Part shown: positions 9,246-17,122 of the stretch, piece after piece | How the letters are laid out: the number at the start of each line of letters is the position of its first letter | Numbering within the stretch: the stretch's first letter is position 1 | From: Actinomadura physcomitrii | GTDB taxonomy: Bacteria; Actinomycetota; Actinomycetes; Streptosporangiales; Streptosporangiaceae | Length of the DNA stretch: 64,000 nucleotides | Assembly (NCBI RefSeq): GCF_008923205.2 | Contig: NZ_WBMS02000012.1 | Coordinates: 1-64,000 of the forward strand | Reading direction: 5' to 3' | Translations under genes and position numbers: made by a program | Notes under the pieces: model-generated | Seen by the model: only the letters and a program-made list of their open reading frames with translations | Databases searched by the model: none | What the model was told of the DNA's origin: nothing

Positions 9246-10034
9246 ATGCCTGACCTGCACAGCCTGCTCGCCGACCTCGCCGCCGAAGGCGACTCCCTCG
9301 ACGCCCTGGTGGCGCCGCTGCCCGCCGCCCGCTGGGCGGACCCGACGCCCGCCGAAGGCTGGACGATCGCGCACCAGATCGCCCACCTGGCCTGGACGGA
9401 CGGGCAGGCGGTCGACGCGGCGACCGACGCCGACGCGTTCGCCCACCACCTCGAACAGGCCCTCGCGGACCCCGCCGGCTATGTCGAGCGGGGCGCGCGC
9501 GAGGGCGCCGCCGAGGAGCCCGCCCGCCTGCTCGCCCGCTGGCGGGACGCGCGGCGCGGCATGGTCGAGGCGCTCGCCGACGTCCCGCCGGGCACGCGGC
9601 TGCCGTGGTTCGGGCCGCCGATGAGCGTGGCGTCGATGGCGACGGCGCGGCTGATGGAGACGTGGGCGCACGGCGAGGACGTCGCGGACGCGCTCGGCGT
9701 CCGGCGCGAGCCCACGGCGCGGCTCCGGCACGTCGCGCACATCGGCGTCCGGACCCGCGACTTCGCGTTCCGCAACCGCGGCCTGGAACCGCCGGCGGAG
9801 GAGTTCCGCGTCGAGCTGACCGGCCCGGGCGGCGAGAAGTGGACGTGGGGGCCGGACGGCGCCGCGCAGTCGGTCACCGGGCCCGCGCTCGACTTCTGCC
9901 ACCTGGTCACGCAGCGGCGCAACCGGGCGGACCTCGCCGTCGTCGCGACGGGCGCGGACGCCGGCCGGTGGCTGGACGTGGCGCAGGCGTTCGCCGGGCC
10001 GCCCGGCCCCGGGCGGGCGCCCGCGGCCGGGTGA
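9246..10034 (+). CDS. TIGR03084-type maleylpyruvate isomerase/DinB-fold protein
   Basis: A 262-aa protein of the mycothiol-dependent maleylpyruvate isomerase / DinB-like superfamily. The first helix bundle carries [12 protein letters not shown] (metal-ligand His). A second His lies in [20 protein letters not shown]. The C-terminal domain reads [15 protein letters not shown], as in TIGR03084 proteins. Several members use mycothiol, and mshA is present in this window, but the reaction is unknown. It lies 65 bp after the acyl-CoA synthetase gene in the same direction and may be co-transcribed. Confidence 0.83.
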   Translation: MPDLHSLLADLAAEGDSLDALVAPLPAARWADPTPAEGWTIAHQIAHLAWTDGQAVDAATDADAFAHHLEQALADPAGYVERGAREGAAEEPARLLARWRDARRGMVEALADVPPGTRLPWFGPPMSVASMATARLMETWAHGEDVADALGVRREPTARLRHVAHIGVRTRDFAFRNRGLEPPAEEFRVELTGPGGEKWTWGPDGAAQSVTGPALDFCHLVTQRRNRADLAVVATGADAGRWLDVAQAFAGPPGPGRAPAAG

Positions 10035-10101
10035 GCACTCGCCTCTACCGGAGCGCCCCGGCGTTCCCGCGAGCCGATTTCGCGGTTCTGGAGACGGCCG
10101 G

Positions 10102-10614
10102 TCAGGGTTCGCCGACGGCGCGCTCGAACGCCGCGTACGCGTCCTCGGTGAACAGCACGAACCGCACGTCCGGCACCTTGGTCTGCGCCGCCCGCACCGT
10201 ACCGACCGCGATCCGGGCGGCGTCGTCCATCGGCCAGCCGTAGATGCCCGCCGACACGGCCGGGAACGCAACCGACGCGGCGCCCAGCTCGTCGGCGACC
10301 CGCAGCGACTCGCGGTAGCAGGAGGCGAGCAGGCCGGAGCGGTCCTCGGACGTCGCGTAGACCGGCCCCACGGTGTGGATCACCCAGCGGGCGGGCAGCC
10401 GCCCCGCCGTCGTCGCGACCGCCTGCCCCGTCGGGAGCCCGCCGCCGTACTGCGCGGCGCGCAGCCTGCGGCACTCGTCCAGGATCTCCGGGCCGCCCTT
10501 GCGGTGGATCGCTCCGTCGACCCCGCCGCCGCCGAGCAACGACGAGTTCGCCGCGTTCACCACGGCGTCGACGTCCTGTTCGGTGATGTCACCGCGGACG
10601 AGAGTGATGTTCAT
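10102..10614 (-). CDS. macrodomain protein, O-acetyl-ADP-ribose deacetylase-like
   Basis: A 170-aa single macrodomain. The ADP-ribose site is visible as VRGDITEQDVDAVVNAANSS followed by GGGGVDGAIHRKGG. The second loop reads PAVSAGIYGWPMDDAARIA. These match the MacroD/YmdB class that hydrolyses O-acetyl-ADP-ribose and mono-ADP-ribosyl-protein bonds. The ATG at 10614 begins the first strand exactly (MNITLVRGD). It stands alone and is convergent with the upstream gene, so no partner is evident. Confidence 0.93.
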   Translation of the reverse strand: MNITLVRGDITEQDVDAVVNAANSSLLGGGGVDGAIHRKGGPEILDECRRLRAAQYGGGLPTGQAVATTAGRLPARWVIHTVGPVYATSEDRSGLLASCYRESLRVADELGAASVAFPAVSAGIYGWPMDDAARIAVGTVRAAQTKVPDVRFVLFTEDAYAAFERAVGEP

Positions 10615-10836
10615 GCACGCAATTGTCCCCCGTGCCGGGCACGAAACGCACACGGACGGTCTCCGGCGGTACCCTCATCTCGGACGGGCTTCCACGGGGC
10701 GGTGCGGCTCGTCCGCCCGTCGTCCGGCGGCCACGGGGGGCGGCCCGCGCCGGGGCCGCGCGTGACCTGGATCAGGACTCTGCCTATCCTGCCGTCAGAC
10801 GACCACAAAGGCGTGACAGTCGTGGAGGTTACCCCC

Positions 10837-11673
10837 TTGAAGATCTTCCTCGCCGGAGCGACCGGAGTCATCGGCCGCCGGCTGATCCCGCTGCTCGTCC
10901 AGGCGGGCCACGAGGTCGCAGGGACGACACGCCGCGAGGAGCGCACCGGCTCCGTCACCGAGCTCGGCGCCGCGCCGGTCGTCGTGGACGTCCTGGACGC
11001 CGCCGCGATCCGCGACGCCGTCGCGGACGCGCGGCCGGACGTGATCGTGCACCAGCTCACCGATCTCAGCGGTGAGGACTTCGAGGCCAACTCCATGCTG
11101 CGCATCGAGGGCACCCGCAACCTCGTCGACGCGGCGAAGGCGGCCGGCGTCGAGACGATGATCGCGCAGAGCATCGCCTGGCTGTACGTGCCGGGCGAGA
11201 CGCCCGCGGCCGAGACCGACGCGCTGGACGCCTCGCTGCCGCCCTACGCGGGCATCGCGGCGCTGGAGAACGCGGTCGCCGAACTGGACCGCGGCGTCGT
11301 GCTGCGGTACGGGGCGCTGTACGGGCCCGGCACCTGGTACGCGCCGGACGGCGCGATCGCGCAGCGGGTGAAGGCGGGCAGCCTGCGGCTGGCGCCGGCG
11401 TGGACGTCGTTCGTGCACGCCGACGACGCGGCCGCGGCGGCGCTGGCGGCGCTGGACTGGCCGGCCGGCCCGGTCAACATCGTCGACGACGAGCCGGCGA
11501 CGACGGCGGAGTGGCTGCCGGTCTACAGCGCGGCGCTCGGCGCGCCGACGCCGGGCAGCGCCGGCAAGCACGCGGCCACGACGGGCCGTCCGGTGTCGAA
11601 CGCCAAGGCGCTCAGCCTGGGCTGGAAGCCGCAGACGCCGTCGTGGCGCACCGGTTTCGCCGACATGAAGTGA
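10837..11673 (+). CDS. NAD-dependent epimerase/dehydratase family protein
   Basis: A 278-aa extended SDR. The nucleotide motif LAGATGVIGRRLIP is at the N-terminus, followed by HQLTDL and GTRNLVDAAKAAGV, and then a VLRYGALYGPGTWY block. The canonical Y-x3-K is not obvious, so it may be an atypical SDR with a binding or noncatalytic role. I chose the TTG at 10837 because GGAGG sits exactly eight bases upstream; more upstream GTG codons lack a site. A strong hairpin follows the stop. Confidence 0.85.
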   Translation: MKIFLAGATGVIGRRLIPLLVQAGHEVAGTTRREERTGSVTELGAAPVVVDVLDAAAIRDAVADARPDVIVHQLTDLSGEDFEANSMLRIEGTRNLVDAAKAAGVETMIAQSIAWLYVPGETPAAETDALDASLPPYAGIAALENAVAELDRGVVLRYGALYGPGTWYAPDGAIAQRVKAGSLRLAPAWTSFVHADDAAAAALAALDWPAGPVNIVDDEPATTAEWLPVYSAALGAPTPGSAGKHAATTGRPVSNAKALSLGWKPQTPSWRTGFADMK

Positions 11674-11683
11674 CCTGCGGGGC

Positions 11684-11719
11684 ACGGCCCCGGCGGAGGT
11701 TGAACGCCGCCGGGGCCGT
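11684..11719. terminator. bidirectional hairpin terminator
   Basis: Perfect 13-bp inverted repeat ACGGCCCCGGCGG / CCGCCGGGGCCGT with a 10-base loop, lying between two convergent genes (stops at 11673 and 11734). It can serve both strands. Confidence 0.75.
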
Positions 11720-11733
11720 CGCCGTGTGCGCGG

Positions 11734-12495
11734 TCAGCCGAACTGGAACGAGCGCTTCGCCATCCCGAACCAGTAGCCGTCGATGACGGACCGGCGCCCG
11801 GACGGGGCGTCGGCGTCGGCGCCGAGCGCCACGAACAGCGGCGCGAAGTGCTCGGTGCGCGGGTGGGCGAGGCGCGCGGCGGGCGCCTTGGCGCGGAAGT
11901 CGAGCAGCGCGTCGACGTCGCCGTCCGCGACGGCGCGGTCCGTCCACGCGTCGAACTCGGCGGACCACGCGGGCGGCGGGGCGTCCGGGGCGGGGCTCAT
12001 CGCGCGCAGGTTGTGGGTGGTGAACCCGCTGCCGACGATCAGGACGCCCTGGTCGCGGAGCGGCGCGAGGGTCCGGCCGATGTCGAAGAGCCGTCCGGGG
12101 TCGAGGGTCGGCATGGACATCTGGAGCACCGGGACGTCCGCGTCCGGGTACATCTCGACGAGCGGGACGTAGGCGCCGTGGTCGAGGCCGCGTTCCTCGT
12201 CCTGGTGCACGCCGGGGATGAGTTTGCGCACGTCGTCGGCCAGTCGCGGGGCGCCGGGGGCGTCGTAGCGGACGGTGTAGTAGTGCTCGGGAAAGCCCCA
12301 GAAGTCGTACACGAGCGGGACGGGACGGGTCGCGCCGATCGACAGCGGCGCCTCCTCCCAGTGCGCGGAGACCATGAGGATCGCCTCCGGCTTCGGCAGC
12401 GCGGCCGACCAGCGGGCGAGTTCGGCGGTCCAGACGGCGTCGTCGGCGAGCGGCGGCGCGCCGTGGCTGAGGTAGAGCACCGGCATCCTGGTCAT
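11734..12495 (-). CDS. class III extradiol ring-cleavage dioxygenase (DODA-type)
   Basis: A 253-aa member of the LigB/DODA family. Metal-binding His are in YLSHGAPPL near residue 11 and in MVSAHWEE; further conserved blocks are DFWGFPEHYY, LDHGAYVPL and LIVGSGFTTHNLR. Related enzymes open catechols or act on 4,5-DOPA; E. coli YgiD is a close type. The ATG at 12495 has GGGGG about six bases upstream. It is divergent from a MarR gene, and the intergenic region holds clear palindromes, so MarR control (for example response to aromatic compounds) is likely. Confidence 0.9.
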   Translation of the reverse strand: MTRMPVLYLSHGAPPLADDAVWTAELARWSAALPKPEAILMVSAHWEEAPLSIGATRPVPLVYDFWGFPEHYYTVRYDAPGAPRLADDVRKLIPGVHQDEERGLDHGAYVPLVEMYPDADVPVLQMSMPTLDPGRLFDIGRTLAPLRDQGVLIVGSGFTTHNLRAMSPAPDAPPPAWSAEFDAWTDRAVADGDVDALLDFRAKAPAARLAHPRTEHFAPLFVALGADADAPSGRRSVIDGYWFGMAKRSFQFG

Positions 12496-12515
12496 GGCAT
12501 CCCCCACGCGGAAAA

Positions 12516-12577
12516 GTTCAGATCTGAACCATATCTCCCGAGTGGTTGAACGTTCAAGTCTTGAGGGTTCAACCACT
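12516..12577. promoter_or_regulatory. MarR operator region with nested palindromes
   Basis: The 98-bp divergent gap holds a perfect 14-bp palindrome GTTCAGATCTGAAC (12516-12529), a perfect 12-bp palindrome TTGAACGTTCAA (12546-12557), and an outer inverted repeat AGTGGTTGAA / TTCAACCACT (12541-12550 and 12568-12577). TTGA/TCAA half-sites are typical of MarR boxes. The likely ligand is the adjacent MarR protein, controlling both genes. Confidence 0.7.
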
Positions 12578-12593
12578 TGCGTAAAATACGGAC

Positions 12594-13082
12594 ATGACCG
12601 ACACCCGGTGGCTCGACGCCGACGAGCAGGAGACCTGGCGCGCGTTCCTGTGGACCTCCCGGCTGCTGAACGAGGCCCTCGACCGCCAACTCCAGCGCGA
12701 CTCCCGGATGCCGCACGCCTACTACATGATCCTCGCGATGCTGTCGGAGTCCCCCGGCCGCGCGCTGACCATGACCGAGCTCGCCGCGATCGTCCACTCG
12801 TCGCCGAGCCGGCTGTCGCACGCCGTCAACCGGCTGGAGGAGGCCGGCTGGGTGCGCCGCTCCAAGGACGCCGAGGACCGCCGGACGACCATCGCCGAGC
12901 TGACCGACGAGGGGTTCGCCGAACTGGAGAAGGCCGCTCCCGGGCACGTCGCCGAGGTCCGCCGGACCCTGTTCGACCCGCTGACCCGCGAGCAGATGCT
13001 GGAGTTCCGGCGGACCCTGCACACCCTGCTCACCTCGCTCGACCCGCACGGCGAAGCGCCCTGCGCGAGCAGGCGCCCCTGA
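12594..13082 (+). CDS. MarR-family transcriptional regulator
   Basis: A 162-aa winged-helix protein. The recognition helix region reads MTELAAIVHSSPSRLSHAVN, then LEEAGWVRRSKDAEDRRTTIAELTDEG, the usual MarR wing with the D-x-R-R basic tip. It is divergent from the extradiol dioxygenase gene, and the intervening palindromes are the obvious binding sites, so autoregulation and dioxygenase repression are inferred. Confidence 0.93.
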   Translation: MTDTRWLDADEQETWRAFLWTSRLLNEALDRQLQRDSRMPHAYYMILAMLSESPGRALTMTELAAIVHSSPSRLSHAVNRLEEAGWVRRSKDAEDRRTTIAELTDEGFAELEKAAPGHVAEVRRTLFDPLTREQMLEFRRTLHTLLTSLDPHGEAPCASRRP

Positions 13083-13136
13083 CCGCTCGACCAGCGCGTC
13101 GGCGAGCGCTCCGCGCGCCGCGTTCCGGGCGCCGGC

Positions 13137-13775
13137 TCAGCCGTCATGCCGGCCGTACGGTTCCTGCCAGGCGGGAGGCGGGCCGGGCAGCTCGCCGGCG
13201 TCCGCGAGGTGCAGCGAGTCGAGCAGCAGCTCGAGGTAGCGGTGCCGCAGCCGCTTCGTCCGCTCGTCGTCGCCGATCCGGATGCCGTGCAGATGCTCCA
13301 GCATCACCGGGACGTCCCCGGCCTCGATGTCGCGGCGGAGCGCGCCGGCCTTTTTGACGCGCTCCAGCAGCCGCGTCGTGGCGAGGTGCATCTCGCGCGC
13401 CTTGGCGCTCATCGCGTCGGTGACGGGGAAGCCGCCCGCGAGCCGCATCGTCGGGGAACCGGCGCCGCTGTCCAGGCAGCGGCGCATGAACGCGGCGAAC
13501 GCCTCCCACGGGTCGCCGTCCTCGGCGAGGGCCGCCTCGACCTCGGCGAGGTAGCGGTCCATGCCGTCGTCGGCGAGCTTCTGGAGCAGGTCCTCCTTGC
13601 TCTGGTAGCGGCGGTAGAGGGCGCTGATGCCGACTCCCGCGTGCTCGGCGACGGCGGCGATGGGGGCGTTCGGGTCCGCGGTGAACACCGCCCGGGCCGC
13701 CTCCCGGATCAGTTCGTCGTTGCGCGCCGCCTGGGCCTTGCGTCCGCTCATGGGCGCCGGCGTGATGGCCTCCAT
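13137..13775 (-). CDS. TetR-family transcriptional regulator
   Basis: A 212-aa regulator. The HTH spans about residues 20-65 (ARNDELIREAARAVF, then IAAVAEHAGVGISALYRRY, QSKEDLLQKL). The C-terminal ligand domain is generic. The start ATG at 13775 lacks a clear ribosome site; ATG 13751 (MSGRKAQ) is an alternative. Just upstream (13791-13808) the minus strand reads GAACGGAATCATTCGTTC, with GAACG/CGTTC ends, a plausible autoregulatory operator. No obvious target gene remains on the other side, where only a decayed LuxR gene lies. Confidence 0.9.
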   Translation of the reverse strand: MEAITPAPMSGRKAQAARNDELIREAARAVFTADPNAPIAAVAEHAGVGISALYRRYQSKEDLLQKLADDGMDRYLAEVEAALAEDGDPWEAFAAFMRRCLDSGAGSPTMRLAGGFPVTDAMSAKAREMHLATTRLLERVKKAGALRRDIEAGDVPVMLEHLHGIRIGDDERTKRLRHRYLELLLDSLHLADAGELPGPPPAWQEPYGRHDG

Positions 13776-13857
13776 GCGCCCACACTAAGGGAACGAATGA
13801 TTCCGTTCTGTGTTGTCGCCCGCGCCGGGCCAAAGCATCAGTCAGATGGCCGCCGGA

Positions 13858-14069
13858 TCAGCCGGCGGGCGGCTCGAACAGGCGCAGCCCGTGCGCCAGC
13901 GCCGCCGCCTGCGTCCGGGACGCGACCCCAGTTTCGCCAGGATGTTGGACACGTGGACGCCCGCCGTCCGGGCGGAGATGAACAGCGCCTCCGCGATCTG
14001 CCGGCCGGGGCCGTCCAGAGCGCCGGCGAGGATCGCGGCGGCGGCGAGGTCGCCGCAGGCCATCGCCAC
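13858..14069 (-). pseudogene. decayed LuxR-family regulator (C-terminal HTH)
   Basis: One minus-strand frame reads RQIAEALFISARTAGVHVSN then ILAKLG. The adjacent frame continues VASRTQAAALAHGLRLFEPP. Together they are the end of a LuxR HTH, split by a one-base loss in a G run near 13926. The first HTH helix (the usual LTPRE...VL segment) is also missing, and upstream coding sequence lacks an ATPase or receiver domain. It is a non-functional remnant. The only puzzle is whether the one-base loss is real or an assembly error; the missing helix is independent of that. Confidence 0.8.
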
Positions 14070-14289
14070 CCGGCAGCGCAGGTCGTGCAGCGGCGGCCGG
14101 AACGCCTTGCCCCAGTAGCGGTCCTGAAGACCCGGACCGACGGACTACGTATTCCTCCCAATGTGGCACGGGCCGCGCGTCACGACCGTAGAGGTCATGG
14201 CATCCGACAAGCACAGCCGGCTGATCCTGGACCGCGCTGAGCTGAGGAAACGCATTCGGCCTTGACCCGCGGCGCAGCGCGCCCTCATT

Positions 14290-14319
14290 ATGAACATGCG
14301 TTCATGAACGGGCGTTCAT
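14290..14319. promoter_or_regulatory. tandem overlapping TetR-type operator
   Basis: Two 16-bp near-palindromes overlap by two bases: ATGAACATGCGTTCAT (14290-14305) and ATGAACGGGCGTTCAT (14304-14319). Both have the arms ATGAAC/GTTCAT. They end 16 bases before the methyltransferase start. The TetR gene downstream in the same operon is the probable ligand, giving autoregulation. Confidence 0.8.
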
Positions 14320-14334
14320 AACATGGAGGTTCCG

Positions 14335-15144
14335 ATGGACATCGTCAACACCGCCCAGGCCGAGGCGTGGAACGGCTACGAGGGCGAGCACTGGGCCGAC
14401 CACCACGACCGGTACGACGCCGTCAACAACGGCTTCGACGGCGTCCTGCTGGACGCCGCCGCGATCGGCGCGCACGACCGCGTCCTCGACCTCGGCTGCG
14501 GGAGCGGCTACATCACCCGCCGCGCCGCGCGGCGGGCCCCGCTCGGCCGCGCGCTCGGCGTCGACCTGTCCGCGCCGATGCTCGCCCGCGCCCGCTCCCT
14601 CACCGAGCGGGACGGCGTCCCGAACGCCGAGTTCGAGCAGGGCGACGCGCAGGTCCACCCGTTTCCGGACGCCGCGTTCGACGCCGCGGTCAGCCGGTTC
14701 GGGGTCATGTTCTTCGCCGACCCGGTCGCCGCGTTCGGCAACGTCCGGCGCGCGCTGCGCGACGGCGGCCGGCTGGCCTTCCTCGCCATGGCGTCTCCCG
14801 CCGGGACCGACCTCGGCACCGTGTTCGCCGCGATCGGGCCGCGGCCCGCGGCGGTGACCGGGCACGCCGGGCCGATGTCGATGTCCGACCCGGACCGCGT
14901 CCGCGCGATCCTCGACGCGGCCGGGTTCCGCGACGTCTCCTGCCGGACAGTGCACGCCGAGCAGGTCTGGGGGCGCGACGCCGCCGACGCCGCGGAGTTC
15001 CTCGCCGGCTGGGGCCCCGTCCGGCACAACCTCGGCGACGGCCCGGAGCTCCGCGCCGCGATCACCGACGCGATGCGCCCCTTCGAGCGGGACGGCGCCG
15101 TCCGGCTCCGCGGCACCGCGCTGCTGGTCCAGGCCCGGCGATGA
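14335..15144 (+). CDS. class I SAM-dependent methyltransferase
   Basis: A 269-aa methyltransferase. Motif I is VLDLGCGSGYITRRAA near residue 45, then ALGVDLSAPMLARAR, the acidic EQGDAQVHPFPDAAFD and VRRALRDGGRLAFLAM. It is of the UbiE/BioC-like type with an extra C-terminal region (VWGRDAADAAEFLAGWG). The ATG at 14335 has GGAGG five bases upstream. It is the first gene of a two-gene operon with a TetR regulator and sits behind a tandem TetR operator. The substrate is unknown; control by its own TetR suggests an inducible, perhaps detoxifying, role (inference). Confidence 0.9.
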   Translation: MDIVNTAQAEAWNGYEGEHWADHHDRYDAVNNGFDGVLLDAAAIGAHDRVLDLGCGSGYITRRAARRAPLGRALGVDLSAPMLARARSLTERDGVPNAEFEQGDAQVHPFPDAAFDAAVSRFGVMFFADPVAAFGNVRRALRDGGRLAFLAMASPAGTDLGTVFAAIGPRPAAVTGHAGPMSMSDPDRVRAILDAAGFRDVSCRTVHAEQVWGRDAADAAEFLAGWGPVRHNLGDGPELRAAITDAMRPFERDGAVRLRGTALLVQARR

Positions 15145-15192
15145 GCCGGAGCGCGGTCTCCGGCGGCGGCCGGATCTATACGATGCGAGGTG

Positions 15193-15834
15193 ATGTCTCC
15201 TCGTAAGGCGGCCGCGCTGCGCGGCGGCGACCGGACCCTGCGCGAGCACCTGATCGCGACCGCCGAGCGGATGATCGCCGAGCGCGGGACGGCGGGGCTG
15301 ACCGTCCGGGCCATCGCGCAGGAGGCGGGCGTCGCGGGCGGGGTGCTCTACAACCACTTCGCCGACAAGGAGGAGCTGATCGCCCTCGCGCTGCGCGCCC
15401 GCGCCACGGCGATCGAGAGCGCCCTGGAGCCCCTGCCCGCGCCGGGCACCGGCACGGTCGAGGACAACCTGCGCGCCTACGTCGCCCACGGCCTGGCCCT
15501 GCACGCCCGGCTGGTCCCGGCGCTGACCGGCCTGATCGCGACCCCCGAGGTGCTCGCCCGGTTCGCCGGGATGAGCGACCCCGACCGGGACTGGCGGCGC
15601 CGCCTGCGCGGCTACCTGGAGGGCGAGCGCGGCCTCGGCCGCATCGCCGCCGGCGCCCGCGTCGACGCCGTCACCTCCATGATCGTCGGCGCCTGCCACG
15701 AGCCTGTGCTGTCGGCGCTGTTCCAGGGCCGGGGCATCGCCGAGCCGTCCGCCCGGTACTCGGTGGACGACCTGGTCATGGCCGTCCTCGCGGGCATCGG
15801 GCGGGGCGATCCCGGCGGCTCCGGCCCGGCCTGA
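15193..15834 (+). CDS. TetR-family transcriptional regulator
   Basis: A 213-aa regulator. The HTH is LREHLIATAERMIAERG, then LTVRAIAQEAGVAGGVLYNH, FADKEELIALAL. The start is ATG 15193 (GTG 15190 is equally possible; GAGG precedes both closely). It lies 48 bp after the methyltransferase gene and probably shares its transcript. The paired operators at 14290-14319 fit a TetR dimer-of-dimers. Confidence 0.92.
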   Translation: MSPRKAAALRGGDRTLREHLIATAERMIAERGTAGLTVRAIAQEAGVAGGVLYNHFADKEELIALALRARATAIESALEPLPAPGTGTVEDNLRAYVAHGLALHARLVPALTGLIATPEVLARFAGMSDPDRDWRRRLRGYLEGERGLGRIAAGARVDAVTSMIVGACHEPVLSALFQGRGIAEPSARYSVDDLVMAVLAGIGRGDPGGSGPA

Positions 15835-15858
15835 GCCCACCGGGATCCGCGCCCTCCC

Positions 15859-16905
15859 TCAGGTGGTCATGGACATCGCCTCGCGGACCTCGTCGAGGGT
15901 CCGGTCGGCGATCGCGGCGGCGCGTTCGTTGCCCTCGGCGAGGACGCGGCGCAGGTGCCCCCGGTCGGCCATCATCTCGGCGCGGCGGGCGCGGATCGGG
16001 CGCAGGAACTCGTTGACCGACTCGGTCACCGTCCGCTTCAGCGCGGCGCCGCCGCCGTCGCCGATCTCCGCGGCGACGTCGCGGGGGTCGCGGCCCTGGC
16101 AGAGCGCGGCGAGCAGCACCAGGTTGGACACCTCGGGACGGGTCTCCGGCGCGTACTCGATGTGCCGGTCGGCGTCGGTGACGGCGCGCTTGATCAGCCG
16201 GGCCGTCTCGTCGGGGGTCGCCGACAGCGCGATCGCGTTGCCGCGGCTCTTGCTCATCTTGCGGCCGTCGGTGCCGAGCAGGGTCGGCGCGGCCGACAGC
16301 AGGGCGTCCGGGACGGGGAAGACGGGGGCGTACCGGTCGTTGAAGCGGCGCGCGACCGTCCGGGTGACCTCCAGGTGCGGGAGCTGGTCGGCGCCCACGG
16401 GGACGAGGTTGGACTTGCAGAACAGGATGTCGGCGGCCTGGTGGACGGGGTAGGTGAACATCAGCCCGCTGACCGAGGCCTGCTTGGACGCGGCGATCTC
16501 GTCCTTCACGGTGGGGTTGCGGCTCAGCTCGCCGACCGTGACCAGGGACAGAAAGGGCAGCATCAGCTGGTTCAGCGCGGGCACGGCGCTGTGCCGGAAG
16601 ATCGTCGCGGTGGACGGGTCGATGCCGGCGGCGAGGTAGTCGGCGACGAGCCCCTCGACGTGCTCGCCGAGCCGGTCGGCGACGTCCCGGTCGGTGAGCA
16701 CCTGGTAGTCGGCGACCAGCACGAACAGGTCGACGCCGGCGCGCTGGAGCCGGACGCGGTTGGCGAGGGTGCCGAAGTAGTGGCCGAGGTGCAGGGCGCC
16801 GGTCGGCCGGTCGCCGGTGAGGATCCGGAAGGCGCCGGGGTCGGCGGCGACGCGCGCTTCGAGGTCGGCGTACGGGTCGGTCTGGGGCGTCTCTGTGGTC
16901 TGCAA
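15859..16905 (-). CDS. trpS: tryptophanyl-tRNA synthetase, probably the auxiliary attenuated type
   Basis: A 348-aa class I synthetase that charges tRNA-Trp. The HIGH motif is HLGHY at residues 39-43 and KMSKS appears in GTDGRKMSKSRGN; the tryptophan pocket region includes PVGADQLPHLEVTR. The opening RILTGDRPTGALHLGHYFGT belongs to the group that in Streptomyces includes the auxiliary, indolmycin-resistant TrpRS1 (established knowledge; membership here is inferred from motifs). Translation starts at TTG 16905 with AGGAGGAG six bases upstream. The 140-base leader encodes a Trp-containing peptide and competing hairpins, so expression is controlled by charged tRNA-Trp. Confidence 0.95.
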   Translation of the reverse strand: MQTTETPQTDPYADLEARVAADPGAFRILTGDRPTGALHLGHYFGTLANRVRLQRAGVDLFVLVADYQVLTDRDVADRLGEHVEGLVADYLAAGIDPSTATIFRHSAVPALNQLMLPFLSLVTVGELSRNPTVKDEIAASKQASVSGLMFTYPVHQAADILFCKSNLVPVGADQLPHLEVTRTVARRFNDRYAPVFPVPDALLSAAPTLLGTDGRKMSKSRGNAIALSATPDETARLIKRAVTDADRHIEYAPETRPEVSNLVLLAALCQGRDPRDVAAEIGDGGGAALKRTVTESVNEFLRPIRARRAEMMADRGHLRRVLAEGNERAAAIADRTLDEVREAMSMTT

Positions 16906-16961
16906 GGGTCTCTCCTCCTGGTTCCGGGGCCCGCCGGACGGACCCGGGGCGGAGAAGAGAG

Positions 16962-17020
16962 CGGGCCGTCCAGCGGACGGCCCGAGGCGTGCGTGGGTGT
17001 CGGCCGTCCTAGGACGGCCG
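16962..17020 (-). promoter_or_regulatory. trpS ribosome-mediated attenuator
   Basis: Three segments on the minus strand can pair in two exclusive ways. Segment 1 CGGCCGTCC (17012-17020) pairs with segment 2 GGACGGCCG (17001-17009) around a 2-base loop. Segment 3 CGGGCCGTCC (16975-16984) pairs with segment 4 GGACGGCCCG (16962-16971) as a 10-bp terminator hairpin followed by a pyrimidine run CTCTCTTCTCC. Segment 2 can also pair with segment 3 over 8 bp (GGACGGCC/GGCCGTCC), forming an antiterminator. A ribosome stalled at the Trp codon would mask segment 1 and free segment 2, allowing read-through into trpS. Confidence 0.88.
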
Positions 17021-17047
17021 CCAGCACAGGCACGCGGTGCGCTTCAT
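17009..17047 (-). CDS. trpS leader peptide
   Basis: A 12-residue peptide, MKRTACLCWRPS, from ATG 17047 to TAG at 17009. Its single Trp codon (17021-17023) lies immediately before segment 1 of the attenuator, and the stop codon overlaps the segment 1/2 hairpin, exactly where a stalled or released ribosome would choose the alternative structures. It is too short for gene-calling and would not be found by similarity. Confidence 0.85.
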   Translation of the reverse strand: MKRTACLCWRPS

Positions 17048-17059
17048 GCCTTCACGGTA

Positions 17060-17081
17060 TCCCATCCGGATCCGAATGGGA
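17060..17081. promoter_or_regulatory. inverted repeat in the trpS/MarR divergent region
   Basis: TCCCAT (17060-17065) and ATGGGA (17076-17081) flank a central ATCCGGAT palindrome. It lies between the trpS leader and the MarR start. TAGATAAT at 17083-17090 could be a -10 for the MarR gene. A MarR operator is possible but unproven. Confidence 0.45.
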
Positions 17082-17122
17082 GTAGATAATCCGGAACGGG
17101 ACGACCTGGGTAGGCTGGTGGC

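Larger units (their letters stand above)
13776..14334. other. 559-bp interval between TetR and methyltransferase genes
   Basis: It contains the LuxR remnant (13858-14069), a TetR-like operator near 13791-13808 and the tandem operator at 14290-14319. A 22-codon plus-strand ORF (14197-14265) has GAGG only two bases from its ATG and no recognisable product. Nothing else is supported. Confidence 0.6.

Noticed and set aside
14197..14265. Short plus-strand ORF beginning MASDKHSRL
   Set aside because: Ribosome site too close to the ATG, only 22 codons, no family.
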